Below are positions 10,513 through 22,640 of a DNA stretch of 32,563 bases, piece after piece (position 1 is the first letter of the stretch; the number at the start of each line of letters is the position of its first letter). Source of the DNA: Byssothecium circinans (lineage: Eukaryota > Ascomycota > Dothideomycetes > Pleosporales > Massarinaceae); assembly GCA_010015675.1 (NCBI GenBank), contig ML976996.1, positions 58,742-91,304 of the forward strand, read 5' to 3'. The notes beneath the pieces are model-generated. The model saw only the letters and a program-made list of their open reading frames with translations, ran no database searches and had not been told where the DNA came from. A program made the position numbers and the translations under genes.

Positions 10513-13500
10513 GGTGTGGTACGATGGCTACACAGCACGAGGCCGGTAGCCTACGGAGTGTAGCTCCTGGGAGCGCCGGGATGCTCGTCGAGGGCCTCGC
10601 GCGGGGTGCTTTCCACAATGGCAGAGGTTGAGAAGCGGGCTTTTGAGCAGGATGGAGGATAGGAAAGGACGGCGTTGTTTGTTGATAGCTGGTACTGTGG
10701 TTGGCCGATGTCATACGCGGTTGACGTTGCATCTGTGTACGTCAAGCTGCTGAATCCGCTAGTACCCATTCCGGCTAGACTCACGTGGAACCGCACGTGC
10801 ATGTTCTACACTTGATCCATCATGTGGATTCAAATATTCCGTACGATCTTGTGCTACCTTTTGATCTTCGGAAAAGGAGAAATAAGTTGAAGAGTCCGTA
10901 AAATCTCACAACTGCTGATTTGGCGCGCTTCGTCATCGTGCACGTGTTTTGTTTTCACCCTCCTGCGTGTGTGGACCTTGGACCCCCACCCGCTCAAGCG
11001 CACATCCACACGACACAAACCTTACTGGATTTCAGTACCACTACAATGTGAAAACTCGATTTCTTCATTCCCTAAGCACTCATGTAGATACAATGGGTAG
11101 TGCTAGTTCTTTTCCGGCTCACCGATCGTAATACCAACCACATCCAGAGATCTATCTGAAAGCGATCCACAACCGCCACCAACAGAACGCAAACGGTCCG
11201 CAACCGTTGAAACCGATTTGCTCGTGTTTGGTGAAAGCCACTCGAGCTTTAAGATTTTACAATGTTCGCCTTGCACAAGCACTCTGTAGTCGCTTAGATG
11301 CTAATGATGAATCATCTCGCTTACCTAGGATGATCTTCATCCTACGGTTATGGTTTTCCATATTTCCCGGAACCGACGCATGAAAGTAATTTAAGCAACC
11401 CTTGTCTAAGGGACATTTCTCCAATTGTCAGTGCAAAGGCACTGCGCCGTACTCTTGCGGCTCTTGATAGAATGCTGAGCGCGCGAGGAGTCAAAAGCCA
11501 GTGCCTCTTTGGGGAAGCGTTTCAGCAATTCTTAGCAACACCTGCTATGGTATACACGACGTTAGCATAGACGCGCGGGATATTTTAAGCATTCATAAAC
11601 ATGTATGTACTCAGTACTGGCACGTGGGAGTGCTTGCTAGCAGCACGGGGCATGCATGCGATAGAGGGTTCCTGGGAAGCCCCAGCTATCTATACAAGTT
11701 CGCACGAGTGTAACCGCTGCGATGTCATGGGGAAAACACCATTCCAGCTCTTTTCCCCTAGCTCTGATGGCAGTAAGCTGGCGGCTAGACAGCTGTCGTG
11801 GATTGGCCTGCGGCAGTCAAGTCTTCCAGAAGCTGACATGCATATGTATGTACACTCTGTCGAGTCCAGGTCGTGTCCTGTCCCGCCGCAAAACTGAGGT
11901 GATGGATAGCCGGCCTATCAGCGAAGCGTGCATCTCGGGTGCCGCATCCCGAGGAACTATTGATTGGCTGATGCGCCGAGGACAGGTGCAATTGATTGGG
12001 CAAGTTCTACATATAATCTGCGGTTTCGACGGGGACCTCTGGGGTTGACGCCATAGTGAATTGGCGCAACGTGGTCGGAGTCCGTTGTGACGGTGAATGG
12101 TGCTGTGGGCCAAGACGCTGGGACGGCGGGACAGAGGTAAGCCTTCGAGAGGAAACCGGTAGAGCTGGAGCTAAATGGAAGTCGACGGTTAATTATAAAC
12201 TGCAGACTGCAATAGCGATAGCGGTGGTCGACGGACGGTAGGGAAACATGGTAGACCCTCTGAGGGCAAGAGGAAAAGGAGAGCGACAGGCTTCCGCATC
12301 GCTTCGAGCAGCTGCTTGGCACGGAACAGCGCGCTGGCTCTCTAGGTTAGCTTGCTGCGGCAGGAGTGATAGGGATGCATGCGCGGAGAATTGTCGCGTG
12401 GCAAGTCAAGTCGAATGAAGCACAAGACCACTGGAATGTACGCTGCGAGATTCCATCCATCACTGCGAATTTTGGAACGGTTGAAGAGATGAAAGACAGA
12501 GATGCCAAAGGTGGATAGCGACTTGTTCACGTGGGATGAGTAAGCGGCTGCCCCATGCGGTGAATTAGCCGTCTTTCTTCCACCATGTCTTCTGCAAGCG
12601 GCGCATTTACGCCGCGCTGACTCGACGGCATCTGCCATTCACCACAAAATGCAGAGATTGGACTCGTGTAGGATCGTATTCCCTGCCCCATCGTGCTATC
12701 CCCCAAACAGGCGGCAGATGAGGAGCAGCACGGGCACGTTCGTCACAATAATCAATCACGCCGCAGCCCGCAAAAGTCGACCAAGGCGCCGCCAAAGGAG
12801 CCGTAACCAGAAGGGCGTTGAAATGAACAATGTCAAGCGTGAAGACTGCGCCTCTCGCGAGCCTCTGAAGCGGAACAACGGGCGGGTGGCCGTTGACGCC
12901 ATCCATTATACGAGGCGTCCGCTCAGCGTGTATCAGCTCTCCGCGAGGCTGCCTCTCCGCTCACCTCTCACCTCTCGCCCACTTGCCTCTCCCCCCCGAC
13001 CGCAGCGCCAGCAGACCGAGCAGGCTCAGACTCGACCCGGCGGGCTGTTCCTGACAGGCCTAAGGGCCGTTATTGGGCCGGGCGCAGCCGTTCAACACGC
13101 CAGGGCCAGCTGGTCACCACGCGGCTCAAGCGCGAGGAGACCGGCGGTGGGTCAGGGAGTGAGGGCGGCATGGGTGTGCAGGCGGCGCTAAACATGCATC
13201 GCCTGGGCCATCTTCCTTCAAAGACCGCAAGCCGGGGCCGTCGATAGAGTTGTGGCACTAAAGCCTGTCTGAGAACTGCCCACCTAGTTCCACCTCCTGC
13301 GCAGTGAGCTCTGACGCCCATCGCCCATCGAGGTCAGTTGATATACGGCTCGCAGGCACCTTTCTCTGTCACCCCGACATCACCCACATAGTAGCGGAAC
13401 GCCTCCTCATCACTGGCCACAGACTCCTAACGGCACGGTTCCCTGGCCCGTCCTTGTACTCACCCATACTACATACACGCTCACCACCCACCACAGTGTT

Positions 13501-13513
13501 GTACACTGCCGCT
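10513..13513. other. Intergenic, divergent between ERD2-like and Myb-like genes
   Basis: About 3 kb without a supportable gene. The minus-strand reading at 10551-10802 lies in the likely promoter and 5' UTR of the ERD2-like gene. The 180-aa plus reading at 12649-13191 is rich in Arg, Pro and Ser, has no domain, and falls in a GC-rich segment that keeps several frames open by chance. The stretch just before 13514 is C-rich, as often seen in fungal 5' leaders. Confidence 0.5.
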
Positions 13514-14862
13514 ATGCCCACCGCACTTGAAGCAGCTGTGCCCCCACCACACCTACGCTTGACGACTACCTCGCCCTGGCCAACATACAATCCCCATTAC
13601 TACCCAAACACCTCTTCACCCGGCCCAATGACTCCAGAGTCCATAAGCTCCTACGCCCCCCGCTTGCACGACAGCCCGCTCCCCTCCCAAGAAGGTGGCG
13701 TGCCTAGCTCAAGCTGGTTTGCGCCTCCTATCCCCGCTCCAAACGCTCACCATGAGGTATGCAACATCTTCACTCATTAAATACCAGTCTCCCCTCTAAC
13801 ACCATCAGGGTGCCTATGGTGCCTTTGCCTACAACCCATCCTACGTCACTCCACAAACCTCAACCGGCCCATTCTCGCCCCATCAGCCACTGTCGCAACT
13901 ATCTCAAGTTCCTGTGCCGACAACATCCAGCATCGAGCACCCAGCCGGCAACTACTCGCCAGTGTCTCAGTGCTCAAGAAACTCTCCACAGACGGAATTC
14001 CCTCCTCACTCTGATGCACCCTCACCCCACACCATCACCCAATTAAAAGCCGAGCCGGGTCCTTCACGGCCACGAAGCAGTCCTGGAGAGTATCCATCGT
14101 GGGGAGTCAACACGCTCGGTATTCAAAGTCCTGCCGCCATGCACCAACACTTTTATCCCAGCTCGACCTATCCTTCGCTACGTAGTCCTCGCCTCAGCGA
14201 ACCAGCCATGGATCTTCAAAATGACCTTTCTATCCCGCAACCTCGTCGCATGTACGCTCCCATTGCTCCTCACCCGCGTGCTCCCGGCACGAGTGCACCC
14301 AAGCGATCACGCGAAGACGAAGAAGAGCTGTCAGAGCAACTCAAGAGACGGAAGCGATCAGACTCAAACACATCTGCTACCGTTGAGCTGGGCGAGGAAG
14401 ACCGTCTCCTCCTCCAGCTCAAGGACGAGGAGAGCATGCCCTGGAAAGATATTGCCGCGCGCTTCCAGTCCGATCTCGGCAAGACGTACCAGATTCCCGC
14501 TCTACAAATGCGCCTCAAGCGACTAAGAGAACGGATGCGGGTGTGGACTGAGCCCGACGTCAAGGCACTGCGCATGGCTCACGAGTACTGGGTACAGAAC
14601 AAGTTCGACATCATCTCCCAGAAGGTGAGCACCCCCTATCACAATACTGTCCCGCAGCATAAGCTAATTCCTACAGATGCTCGAATACGGTGCAGCCGAG
14701 AAATGGACCGCTCGCCAGTGTGCGCGCAAATGGGCAGAGATCGATCCGGGCCCAACTCCCTACACAACCTACGAACACCACGTTCCCAACTACGCAACAC
14801 CCTACGCGACGCTTAGCCCCGTGGAAGCGCATCACTTCATGCCATACGTGCATATTCAGTGA
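13514..14862 (+). CDS. Nuclear protein with tandem Myb/SANT-like repeats
   Basis: A probable DNA- or chromatin-binding protein of 414 aa. Exons 13514-13756, 13809-14624 and 14677-14862 are joined over two 52-bp introns (GTATGC...CAG and GTGAGC...CAG with a GCTAATTC branch), both in phase 0. The ATG at 13514 (GCCGCTATGCC) is the first in its open frame; the frame extends upstream only through non-ATG codons. Residues 1 to about 240 are low-complexity, rich in Pro, Ser, Tyr and His, and look disordered. A basic segment at about 245-265 (APKRSREDE, LKRRKRSDSN) fits a nuclear localisation signal. Two Myb-like helical repeats follow: about 274-321 (LGEEDRLLLQLKDEE, MPWKDIAARF) and about 327-374 (WTEPDVKALRMAHEYWV, ARQCARKWAEI). 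The tryptophan spacing and RQCARKW helix are typical of SANT/Myb domains. The tail is Tyr- and His-rich. No target or pathway can be named. Confidence 0.87.
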
Positions 14863-15412
14863 ACGAACCGCATTGCTACCTTGACGACTTCTTGCCCCTT
14901 TTTGCTTCTTCGTCTGCTCGATTTGACGACCAGCGTCATCTATTCAATCGCATGTTTGTCTTGTTTTGTTTTGTTTTGGGCGGAAACGGGCTCATTAGCC
15001 CCTGTGTTTAAATTGGAGTTACGGCGCAGATTTTTTACGGTTGGTGGCACTATGAAAAACGATACCTTGCTTCATACCCTTTTGCTCTTCCTCTTCTCAA
15101 TTTCTGTTCTTATAAACGTTCGTTGTAAATATGGTCGAACGAGCTCCATCTATAATGAAGCAGGGGCTTTGAGTTTCGTACGCCTCCAGGGGGGATCCCT
15201 CGAGTCGAATCGAGTCGAGGATGGATGGAGAGGCTCAATCGGTAAGGCGCCTACCGCAGCGCCGCGGAATATGCAAACATCAATACCCTCATCACTATGC
15301 AGCCCTCATCTCAAAATCTATGCCCGAATCGTCAACTCCAAGGATCTCCCTCACCGATCTCTAGCAACTACGCCTCCCTACCCATAGCGGCAACGAAATT
15401 ACAGCACTTCCC

Positions 15413-15431
15413 CCATCCATCCATCCATCCA
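15413..15431 (+). repeat. CCAT tetranucleotide microsatellite
   Basis: About four to five uninterrupted CCAT units are followed by a CACGCGCGCACGCG purine-pyrimidine alternation. Read directly from the sequence. Confidence 0.7.
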
Positions 15432-18400
15432 CACGCGCGCACGCGTCCTTGACAAATACAAAATCCCGCGTCCCCAGCACGCACTGCGCCGCTCACTAAG
15501 ATCGGTAGTGCCCCCACTCTCCTCATCGTCTACGGCGCAGGACCGCGATTTCCAAAAACCGCTCATCGAGGATCCCATTTCCCCGCGGTCTCGGCCACGG
15601 CGTTGCCCGCTTCGCCGCTCCATCGTCTCAGTATCGCGCAATCCAGATGCCTCGGAGACTGTGCCGGCCATCAGCATGGACGGATAACGCCTTGTGTCTT
15701 GCCATCCCCAGCCTCGCCAAACCTATTTGCGTACTAGCCTCAGCCTGCTCCACTCTATATCGAGTTCTAGACTAAGAGGCTCAACGTTGATTCCTGACCT
15801 TCTAAGTCTTACCGTTATTTTTAGCGGTAGTACGATAGTGAGTGGTTGATATGATGAGGGCGGCTGTTAAGGGGAAGCTGGTAGAAGGAGCGCTTAGTAC
15901 TGGCTGGTGGATTGGACGTAAATACATGTGGCAGTAGATAGTGGAGCTTCGGGACGAAGGGATGGTGATAGAGGGGCTGCGGATGGGTGTGAGCCGATTG
16001 GAGTAGATATTGCGCTACGCTGTGCTGGATGGCGGCGGCACGGTTTGTTGATGCGGTAAGGGGTTGACTAGTGGGTAGGTAGTGCTTGACCTGCCCTGAA
16101 GTGTGACTGGAGTAGGTTTTACTGCGGCATCTTTTGAAATATGACTTTTGGCAAGGGGGTGGATGGGATGAGTGGCTGGCGAGGGAGGCGAAGTGATGGG
16201 ATGGGTCCGAGTATGGATCGAAAATGTTTGTTACCTGCTTTCGTCAGTCAGGATGATACTGGGTCCCATCCCATTTGAACAGCTCCGTCAAGTCTCCCAC
16301 GAAAGGGGTCCCGACTGTTCAGCGAGATGAGCTCGGGTAGATGATTCCACGATATTAACGGTGTGAGGACCACCAACTTTCAATCCCTCCGTAAAAGAAG
16401 CATAGTCACCCCTCATTCTTTAGCCATCATCCAGTCACTATCCCTTAAAACTCCAATCGCTAATAAATACGCCGAGAACCCCCCATCTCGCCCAGTCCCT
16501 TGAGTATCCATACAAGGCAACTAGGCCATCCACTCACATCACTCAATCCACGCAGCGCAAGATCAGCCCACAAGGCAAGCAAGCTTTACAATGCGCGTAG
16601 GTTTAATATACGTGTACTACGCCCGTTGAGGTCCCGCAGCACAAGCCGTACACCGTGCCACGTGGACGATCTCATTCCTGCAGTACCCGTGCGTCTTTCG
16701 CTGGTAGGTATGATACTGTTTCAGATTCTTTGGTGCCGATGCTGATGCTGACAGCGCACAAAGACCGGCTTATGGTCAATACGTTTACGGGTGTATGAAC
16801 GTCAAGGACTTGAACGAAACATCAAATTCCGTTCTGCCGCCTTCAATGTGCCGACCGAGAAGCGGCGAAGTTCGTGACAAAAATGGCCACGAAAACACCA
16901 ATTTGGAAGCGCGGGACGGGTGATAGCTGGTTGGCAAGTACGGAGTAAGGCACACCAACCTAATATGCACGATGCATGCTCGCCCCCCACCTCACCTTTG
17001 GGAAGACTTAACTAGCCATGTTTCGTTTCGCTCTTCTCCGGAGCCCCTAGAATGGCCTAGACTCAGAGTTCAGGAGTGAGTGTGTGAGGGGCCCTACCGA
17101 GTGTCCTGGAGGTCATTGGTAGAATCGCAATTTGCCACCCATCCGGCCGCCGTCGCGCTGGCCTCTGTCTCTGTACGGCGCAGCGCAGCGATGGAGCATA
17201 TCTACGTAGCATCATTCTAAGTGGGCGCTTAGTGAAGTCGCACTCGACGTGCCACATTTGAGATGGGGGAGATGCAGATGCGATTGTGCGGCGCGTCTTT
17301 GTACTGTGCTGTGAGTGGGCATGATCGGTGAAGGGGTGTCAGCCTCTGCGTTGGTACCGCACTTCACCGATAGACGAAAGACGCCATTTTTTTGATGTGT
17401 TGAAAAGGAAGACAGGCGCAGCGTGGGGTAAGTTGAGTGCGGCGTGGTTGTGGAATTGCTCACTGATAGTCCATGGATGGTTGCCGTGAAACTGGGGCTT
17501 CACAAGGGCAGTCATCCAACGGACGGTTGGACGATGAACAAAGATGTAGACATGACAAGTTGTGTATCGTGCCTCAATGGTGTGCACGGTAAGGCACTCT
17601 GTGACGGTTCTGACGTCGAGCATATGTGAGGTTTGGTCTGAGGATACCAGATCTTGACGCTGCAGGCTGTGTACCCCGAGTTTCAGGTCTATCAATCCTC
17701 GAGAATGATGTGCTTGAAATAGGCTGAGCAGCGGTTGAATAACATTGGTGTCGTCCAGAGCTTGTTGCACGCCACCCCTGAACAGATCTTGATATTCAAG
17801 TGCAAGAGTCACTCTGGCTTGTGCATGGCTTTGTCGTTTTAATAGGTCGCCGATCAGGTAAGAACGTTAGCGGCCTCTTGTACAGCGCCTAATGCTATGA
17901 TATAACCGGCGAGCGGTGTCTGTTGAGATCGAGCAGTAGTTTATTCCGTTGATACTGTGCATAGTCGTTTTTTAGGATAGTTGACGATGCTCTTGTGTAT
18001 GCACTGAATTAGTGTAGTGTTCAACCGGTGCTACTGAACTTGCCTGAAGGGCTTGCGATTCGGCGATCAAAGCGGCATACCAAGCGCCGAGTTTGACGTG
18101 GATCGGTGGAGAAACTCCTCCCGCAGCCCTCCGACTCACGGTCACGAAGTCAACGGGACGAATAGAAAAGGCCACCACTCCTCCGCCATCTATCCCGGCG
18201 TTATTCCCTCGGCAATAATCAGGTCCGATGTTCTTGCGAAAAAGCTCAACCATCCCAAGGCCCCGTTTCGCGCGAGCAGGCTGCCGCGAATGCGGAAAAC
18301 GGATTTCCACCTCAAAGATCTTCATCGCTTCAAAGCTCTCCGTATTTCCAATCATTCCTCCAGCAAGTAAAGCATGAACGACAGTATAGCTTGAGACAAA

Positions 18401-19711
18401 GCGACACAGTATGAGGGAATCATGCCTGGGTATAAACGCACGCTCGTGTCAAGTCGCAGTAATGGCCGAAGGAGCCGTGCTATGATCTCGTATCCAGTCT
18501 AGCGTACGCTTTGCGTTCCTTCCCTGCGTGCTGCCACGCGAGGAGGTCCCGACAGAAGAATACCTGAAACATTATTAGCACGTTAAATGACCCTAATTGG
18601 GTAATCTGTGCCAAGGTGCCCAGCTCATGTCCTGTGGCCTGCAGGCTGGGTCGTAACGAGTATGCGATCGGCGAATAATCAGCGCCGAGAGAGCTGATTG
18701 GGTGAAAACCTGATCTTGCATCTATAGGGATTTCAAAGTCACCGTAGCGGCTCCAAATATTTACTCTAGGTATTTTCAAATTGAGTGCCTATGCACATTG
18801 GAATGCAGGATAGGGAAGCCGCACGCTAGCGCCTTGAGCACTCCGCTCCTGAATGGTATAGGGCGCTTTATTCATCTCTTTGGCGTCAATTCTCCGCCTA
18901 TTCACCGTGCAGGTGCCAAGTCCATCCCAGAAACGCTCAGATTCTTGCTTTCTCGCAGTCTCCGATGTTTTAAGAACCAAGGTGTTGTATCTTAGAGCTG
19001 CTGGTGGGCGGGCGGGCGACTGAAGACTGCCTAATCTGGGCGCAGGTGCCGCGTGAGTACCTTAACGGTATCCCTGCGAAGGTTGAGGCTCCCCCGGCTT
19101 TGGAGATGTTGAAACTCTACTTTTCATTTAGCCTTGAGACTGCACGCGCCTGCTGCGCGTGGCAATGTATTTCCACGTGGATTCTCGAAGATTGCTGCTT
19201 CTGTCGAAGTCTGTGGCTCAGGAGATGAGGATGGGGCGCCTTAAAATCACGCTTAATAAGTTCGGAGACCGAAACGGAAGGGCGGCAGGGTGGTGAGTTT
19301 GTTGAGAAATGAAGCTATGTAGGCGATTAGCTTGAGAGGAATAGGTCGAAGAAGAGATGTAGTGGCGTGATGCGGAGTTTGTGGACGATATTTGCAGTAT
19401 GTATTGATCGATCGCAGATCGGAGGGAGAGTCAGACATCTGGAGGTAAGGAGAGGCGTTGAGAGCGAATCATGATGTTTCAAACATGACAAGGCGTAGAA
19501 AAAGACCCGGGCGTCGAAAGTCTTTGAATGGCTCTCATTGTTGAATGGATTCTGATGGTGTCGAACAGTGGCTGCTGTTGAGATGGAAGTCGTCACACTC
19601 CGATGCATGCCTGAACAGGACACGCTTGCTTATCGATTATAGCCTCGGACTTACCGTAACACCGATAGATGACATCACTTCCATCTCGTAATTACGAAGA
19701 TTGCAGCATTC

Positions 19712-19717
19712 TATAAA
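19712..19717 (+). promoter_or_regulatory. TATA box of the aldo-keto reductase gene
   Basis: TATAAA in TTCTATAAACCC lies 45 bp upstream of the ATG at 19762. The near-ideal sequence and spacing imply a very short 5' leader for transcripts starting about 30 bp downstream, which could favour leaky scanning to the internal ATG at 19855. Confidence 0.5.
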
Positions 19718-19761
19718 CCCAGACCATACGCCAAAACATCAACATCCATTGTTTGTTTAGC

Positions 19762-20769
19762 ATGCGAACCGCGCTATCAAGGCTTTCCAGGCTACAGAAT
19801 CACTTCACGGTCAAACCAGCGTCGTCGCGTCCCTTTCATACGTCATCGCCCATCATGGCAAAACTCACCCTTGAATCCAAATACAAACTGAACTCCGGCT
19901 ACGAAATTCCGGTTCTGGGGTACGGTGTCTATCAAACACCAGCGAATGTTGCCTCAGAGGTCGTCGAGCACGCCATCAAAACAGGCTACCGCCACGTGGA
20001 CTCAGCAGTTGCATACCGCAATGAAGCCGCCTCCGCAGACGGTATGAAGAAGTCCGGCATTCCCCGAGAGCAACTTTATTTCACCACGAAAATTCCGCCC
20101 AGGGAGATAAACTACAATAACGCCAAGAACCATATCGAGAATTCACTCAAAGAGACCGGTTTCGATTATATCGATCTGTATCTCCTGCATGCTCCGTATG
20201 GAGGTAAGGAGGGGCGTATCGGGGCGTGGAAAGCGCTTGTTGAAGGTGTGGAGGCTGGGAAGATCAGGAGTATCGGTGTGAGCAACTATGGTGTGCATCA
20301 CCTCGATGAGCTGGAAACGTATATCAAGAGCACAGATGAGAAGGAGGGGAAGGGGAAGGGTGGCGTATTGAGCGTGAACCAAGTTGAGCTTCACCCATGG
20401 CTTGCGCGCAAGGATATCGTCGACTGGTGTAACAAGAGGGGTGTCATTCTCCAAGCTTACTCCCCGATCGTTAGAGCGACGAAGACTGACGATCCTTTGC
20501 TCCTGCCACTGGCAAAGAAGTATGGAAAGACGACATCGCAGATCCTTCTTCGATGGAGCTTGCAGATGGTACGTATCTCTTTTGTTTACTTTCTGTTGAT
20601 GTACTAATGATAACAGGGTTTCGTGCCGCTACCGAAGTCAGTGACAAAGTCGCGGATCGAGGAGAATGCTCAGCTGTATGACTTTGAGCTCACGGAGGAG
20701 GAGATGAAGAGCCTGGATACTGGGGTATATGAACCTTCTGCCTGGGATCCAACTGTCAGCACAGATTAA
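19762..20769 (+). CDS. Aldo-keto reductase with N-terminal mitochondrial-type presequence
   Basis: An NAD(P)H-dependent reductase of aldehydes and ketones, 319 aa. Exons 19762-20568 and 20617-20769 are joined over a 48-bp intron (GTACGT, ACTAAT branch, CAG) in phase 0. The AKR catalytic tetrad is complete: D80 and Y85 in HVDSAVAYRNE, K110 in FTTKIPP, H143 in YLLHAPYGG. Other hallmarks are GYRHVDSA, IGVSNYGVHHL, NQVELHPWL, the cofactor segment FVPLPKSVTKSRI and the C-terminal YEPSAWDPTVS. The first about 30 residues (MRTALSRLSRLQ, SSRPFHTSSP) are Arg/Ser-rich without acids and end in an RPFHTS cleavage-like motif, pointing to mitochondrial import. A second ATG at 19855 (ATCATGGCA, strong context) starts right at the enzyme core and could give a cytosolic form. 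A possible second intron from GTATATG at about 20725 was rejected because reading through gives the normal AKR ending. The substrate is not predictable. Confidence 0.95.
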
Positions 20770-22640
20770 ACTGATACGTAGGAATGCGCACCTCTTTTCA
20801 AACAGCATGTTTACTACAAAGGCTCTGCGCATAGCGGATGATCGCACGAATACTGGGCTGATGCAAACACATGACTGAGAGGTACTGGGGCTGAGTTGTG
20901 GGGAACATCAAATCACGAACCCCGCGAACCGGTGAAAGCATTACCGATTTACTGGAACCGGGGAACTTTGTAATTACCGAACTTATCAGTCAGTGATACC
21001 TGTGCCAAACTTGTACGAGCTCCAGCTTCGCCTAATCGAATCAAAAAAGTGTACCAAAAGTGTGACGTCCCTGGGGAAGCAGGTACGCTCTCCGGTTGGT
21101 CTGCTCTTATTCGCCGAAGACAGTCTGTACGCTCTACTATTCCATTACACTTCCTCCAACAGATCTACGTACCTAGTGCTCTACACACGGCATGGTGGCC
21201 TCCACGCTGTGTACCTCGTCGTCAGTAACGGCGTAATCAGCGACCGTTGGCTAGAGCGACACTCCATCAGTCTAAGCCACCTCGGCCTTTTGTGTGTCTC
21301 TAGACTGTGACTCAATCCCCAAGCTGGTAGGGCCCTAGTAACTCCTGACACTTGTCTGTGGCCTTTCGCAACCACTATTTCTTACAGATCCTCGCTTCGC
21401 ATCATCTCAGCTGTCTACGTAAAGGAGGAAGTACGCTGAACAAGGACCTGAAGTTGCAACCGGAACCACCTGGGCAGTCTAGGAACATGTTTGCATTATT
21501 TTCGAGCAGACTTATTTCCTCATGCGCAGCACAAACCAGTTAATGCTTCGAACATGCAGTAAGTAACATCCGAGAAAGAAGATAATGGCAGTGGCAGTGG
21601 CAATGGTAGAGGAAGCGGCCGGCTTCTTGCATGAGATGCTCTAAGGAATCCTTCCTATTCGCCCTTCTCGCTTCTGGGCTTGTCACCTGGGCTCATGGGA
21701 GACGCCGCTGTGTATGATCAGTTCTAGGTAGTTTTTGCATATACCAAATTGTGACAAGCAAGCGACGTGGCGACGATAACGGCCGTGGGTGGAGTTTGCA
21801 CTACGTTCAGCAGGAATCGCTCGTTTGAGCCCACCTGTGGTGACTCTCCGTCGTGCTATCAAGTTGGACCAGGCCATCGGGACGTGGGCGCTAGGGAAGT
21901 AAATTTCAGGCAACTGGTCCTGGTGGACCTAGGGAACTGAATAAACCGAACTTCTTCCACCATCCCAAGTGATTGAAACATCTACACAGCCACTGGCAAC
22001 TGTGGCCTAGCGCTCTTGATCGGTGGAAGGTCTTGTACACACTCTCTGTCAAAGCCACCATTTGGTAATACGAGCACCACAAGAGCAATACAACTTCCGA
22101 AGAAAAAAAAGACCATTTTTGCTCCTCATGGTGTATAGAGTCGTAACTACTTACATGCACAGTGCGAAAAGATATCTCTTGAAGTATTCAGTTCATCGTC
22201 TTTAAGCCTCTTCTCTACTAAGACTTCAAGTCATGGATACGCGCAACCCTCTACAATGGACAGATGGGCCGTTTGCACCTTGCAGGAGATGTATGACTGC
22301 ACTAACCAGATTGTGTGTAACTATTACCACCGGATCGACTCAAATTACAAGGTTCTTTTCCGCATGCGTAGGCGCATCGTGCAAATCTCCCAGCGATTCA
22401 GAAAACACAATACTGAAGCGAAAATGGCAGGCGTATCGCAAGGTAGCCATGTCCGACTTGTGTTGAGCCGAGTGCTGCGCCTTCTTTGGTGAGATAGTCT
22501 CGACACATCTGATATGGACACCCCTTTTTGCTGTAGGCCACGCCACAGGTCCAGTATTGCTTGCTATAGGGTTAAAGCTGCCCTCTCCTCGCGTTATTGT
22601 GTGGCCTTTCCATTCTTCATCCGAAAATTCCTCCACGTCA
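20770..22640. other. Intergenic upstream of the first small membrane protein gene
   Basis: About 1.9 kb. No supportable gene. Two overlapping frames at 22233-22492 could form a small ORF (one reads CNYYHRIDSNYKVLF), but no domain, splice pattern or signal peptide is seen. A GGCAGT/GGCAAT trinucleotide-like run lies near 21588-21610. Confidence 0.45.

Larger units (their letters stand above)
14863..19761. other. Long gene-poor region between Myb-like and aldo-keto reductase genes
   Basis: Nearly 4.9 kb without a confident gene. The start is 3' UTR of the Myb-like gene, with (TTTTG)3 near 14960-14980. A frame at 15052-15387 would start with a hydrophobic segment (DTLLHTLLLFLFSISVLINV), but it lies within this probable UTR and has an unconvincing tail. 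A CCAT microsatellite is at 15413-15431. The minus-strand frames 17339-17812 (157 aa) and 17972-18355 (127 aa) are open but lack recognisable domains. They could be lineage-specific genes; transcript data would be needed to call them. Confidence 0.45.

Noticed and set aside
12649..13191. 180-aa plus-strand ORF
   Set aside because: Composition is Arg/Pro/Ser-rich without domain or splice support, in GC-rich DNA where stops are rare in every frame.
14881..15387. 168-aa ORF, with a hydrophobic start if read from the ATG at 15052
   Set aside because: It starts on a non-ATG codon, lies directly in the 3' UTR of the Myb-like gene, and has an incoherent tail; a small secreted protein from 15052 cannot be excluded but is not supported.
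17339..18355. Minus-strand frames of 157 and 127 aa
   Set aside because: Open, but no recognisable domain, no splice pattern joining them, and an opposing open frame in the same place.
20725..20781. Second intron at the end of the aldo-keto reductase (GTATATG...CGTAG)
   Set aside because: Reading through gives the normal YEP-x-x-WDPTVS ending of AKR enzymes and a stop at 20767, so no intron is needed.
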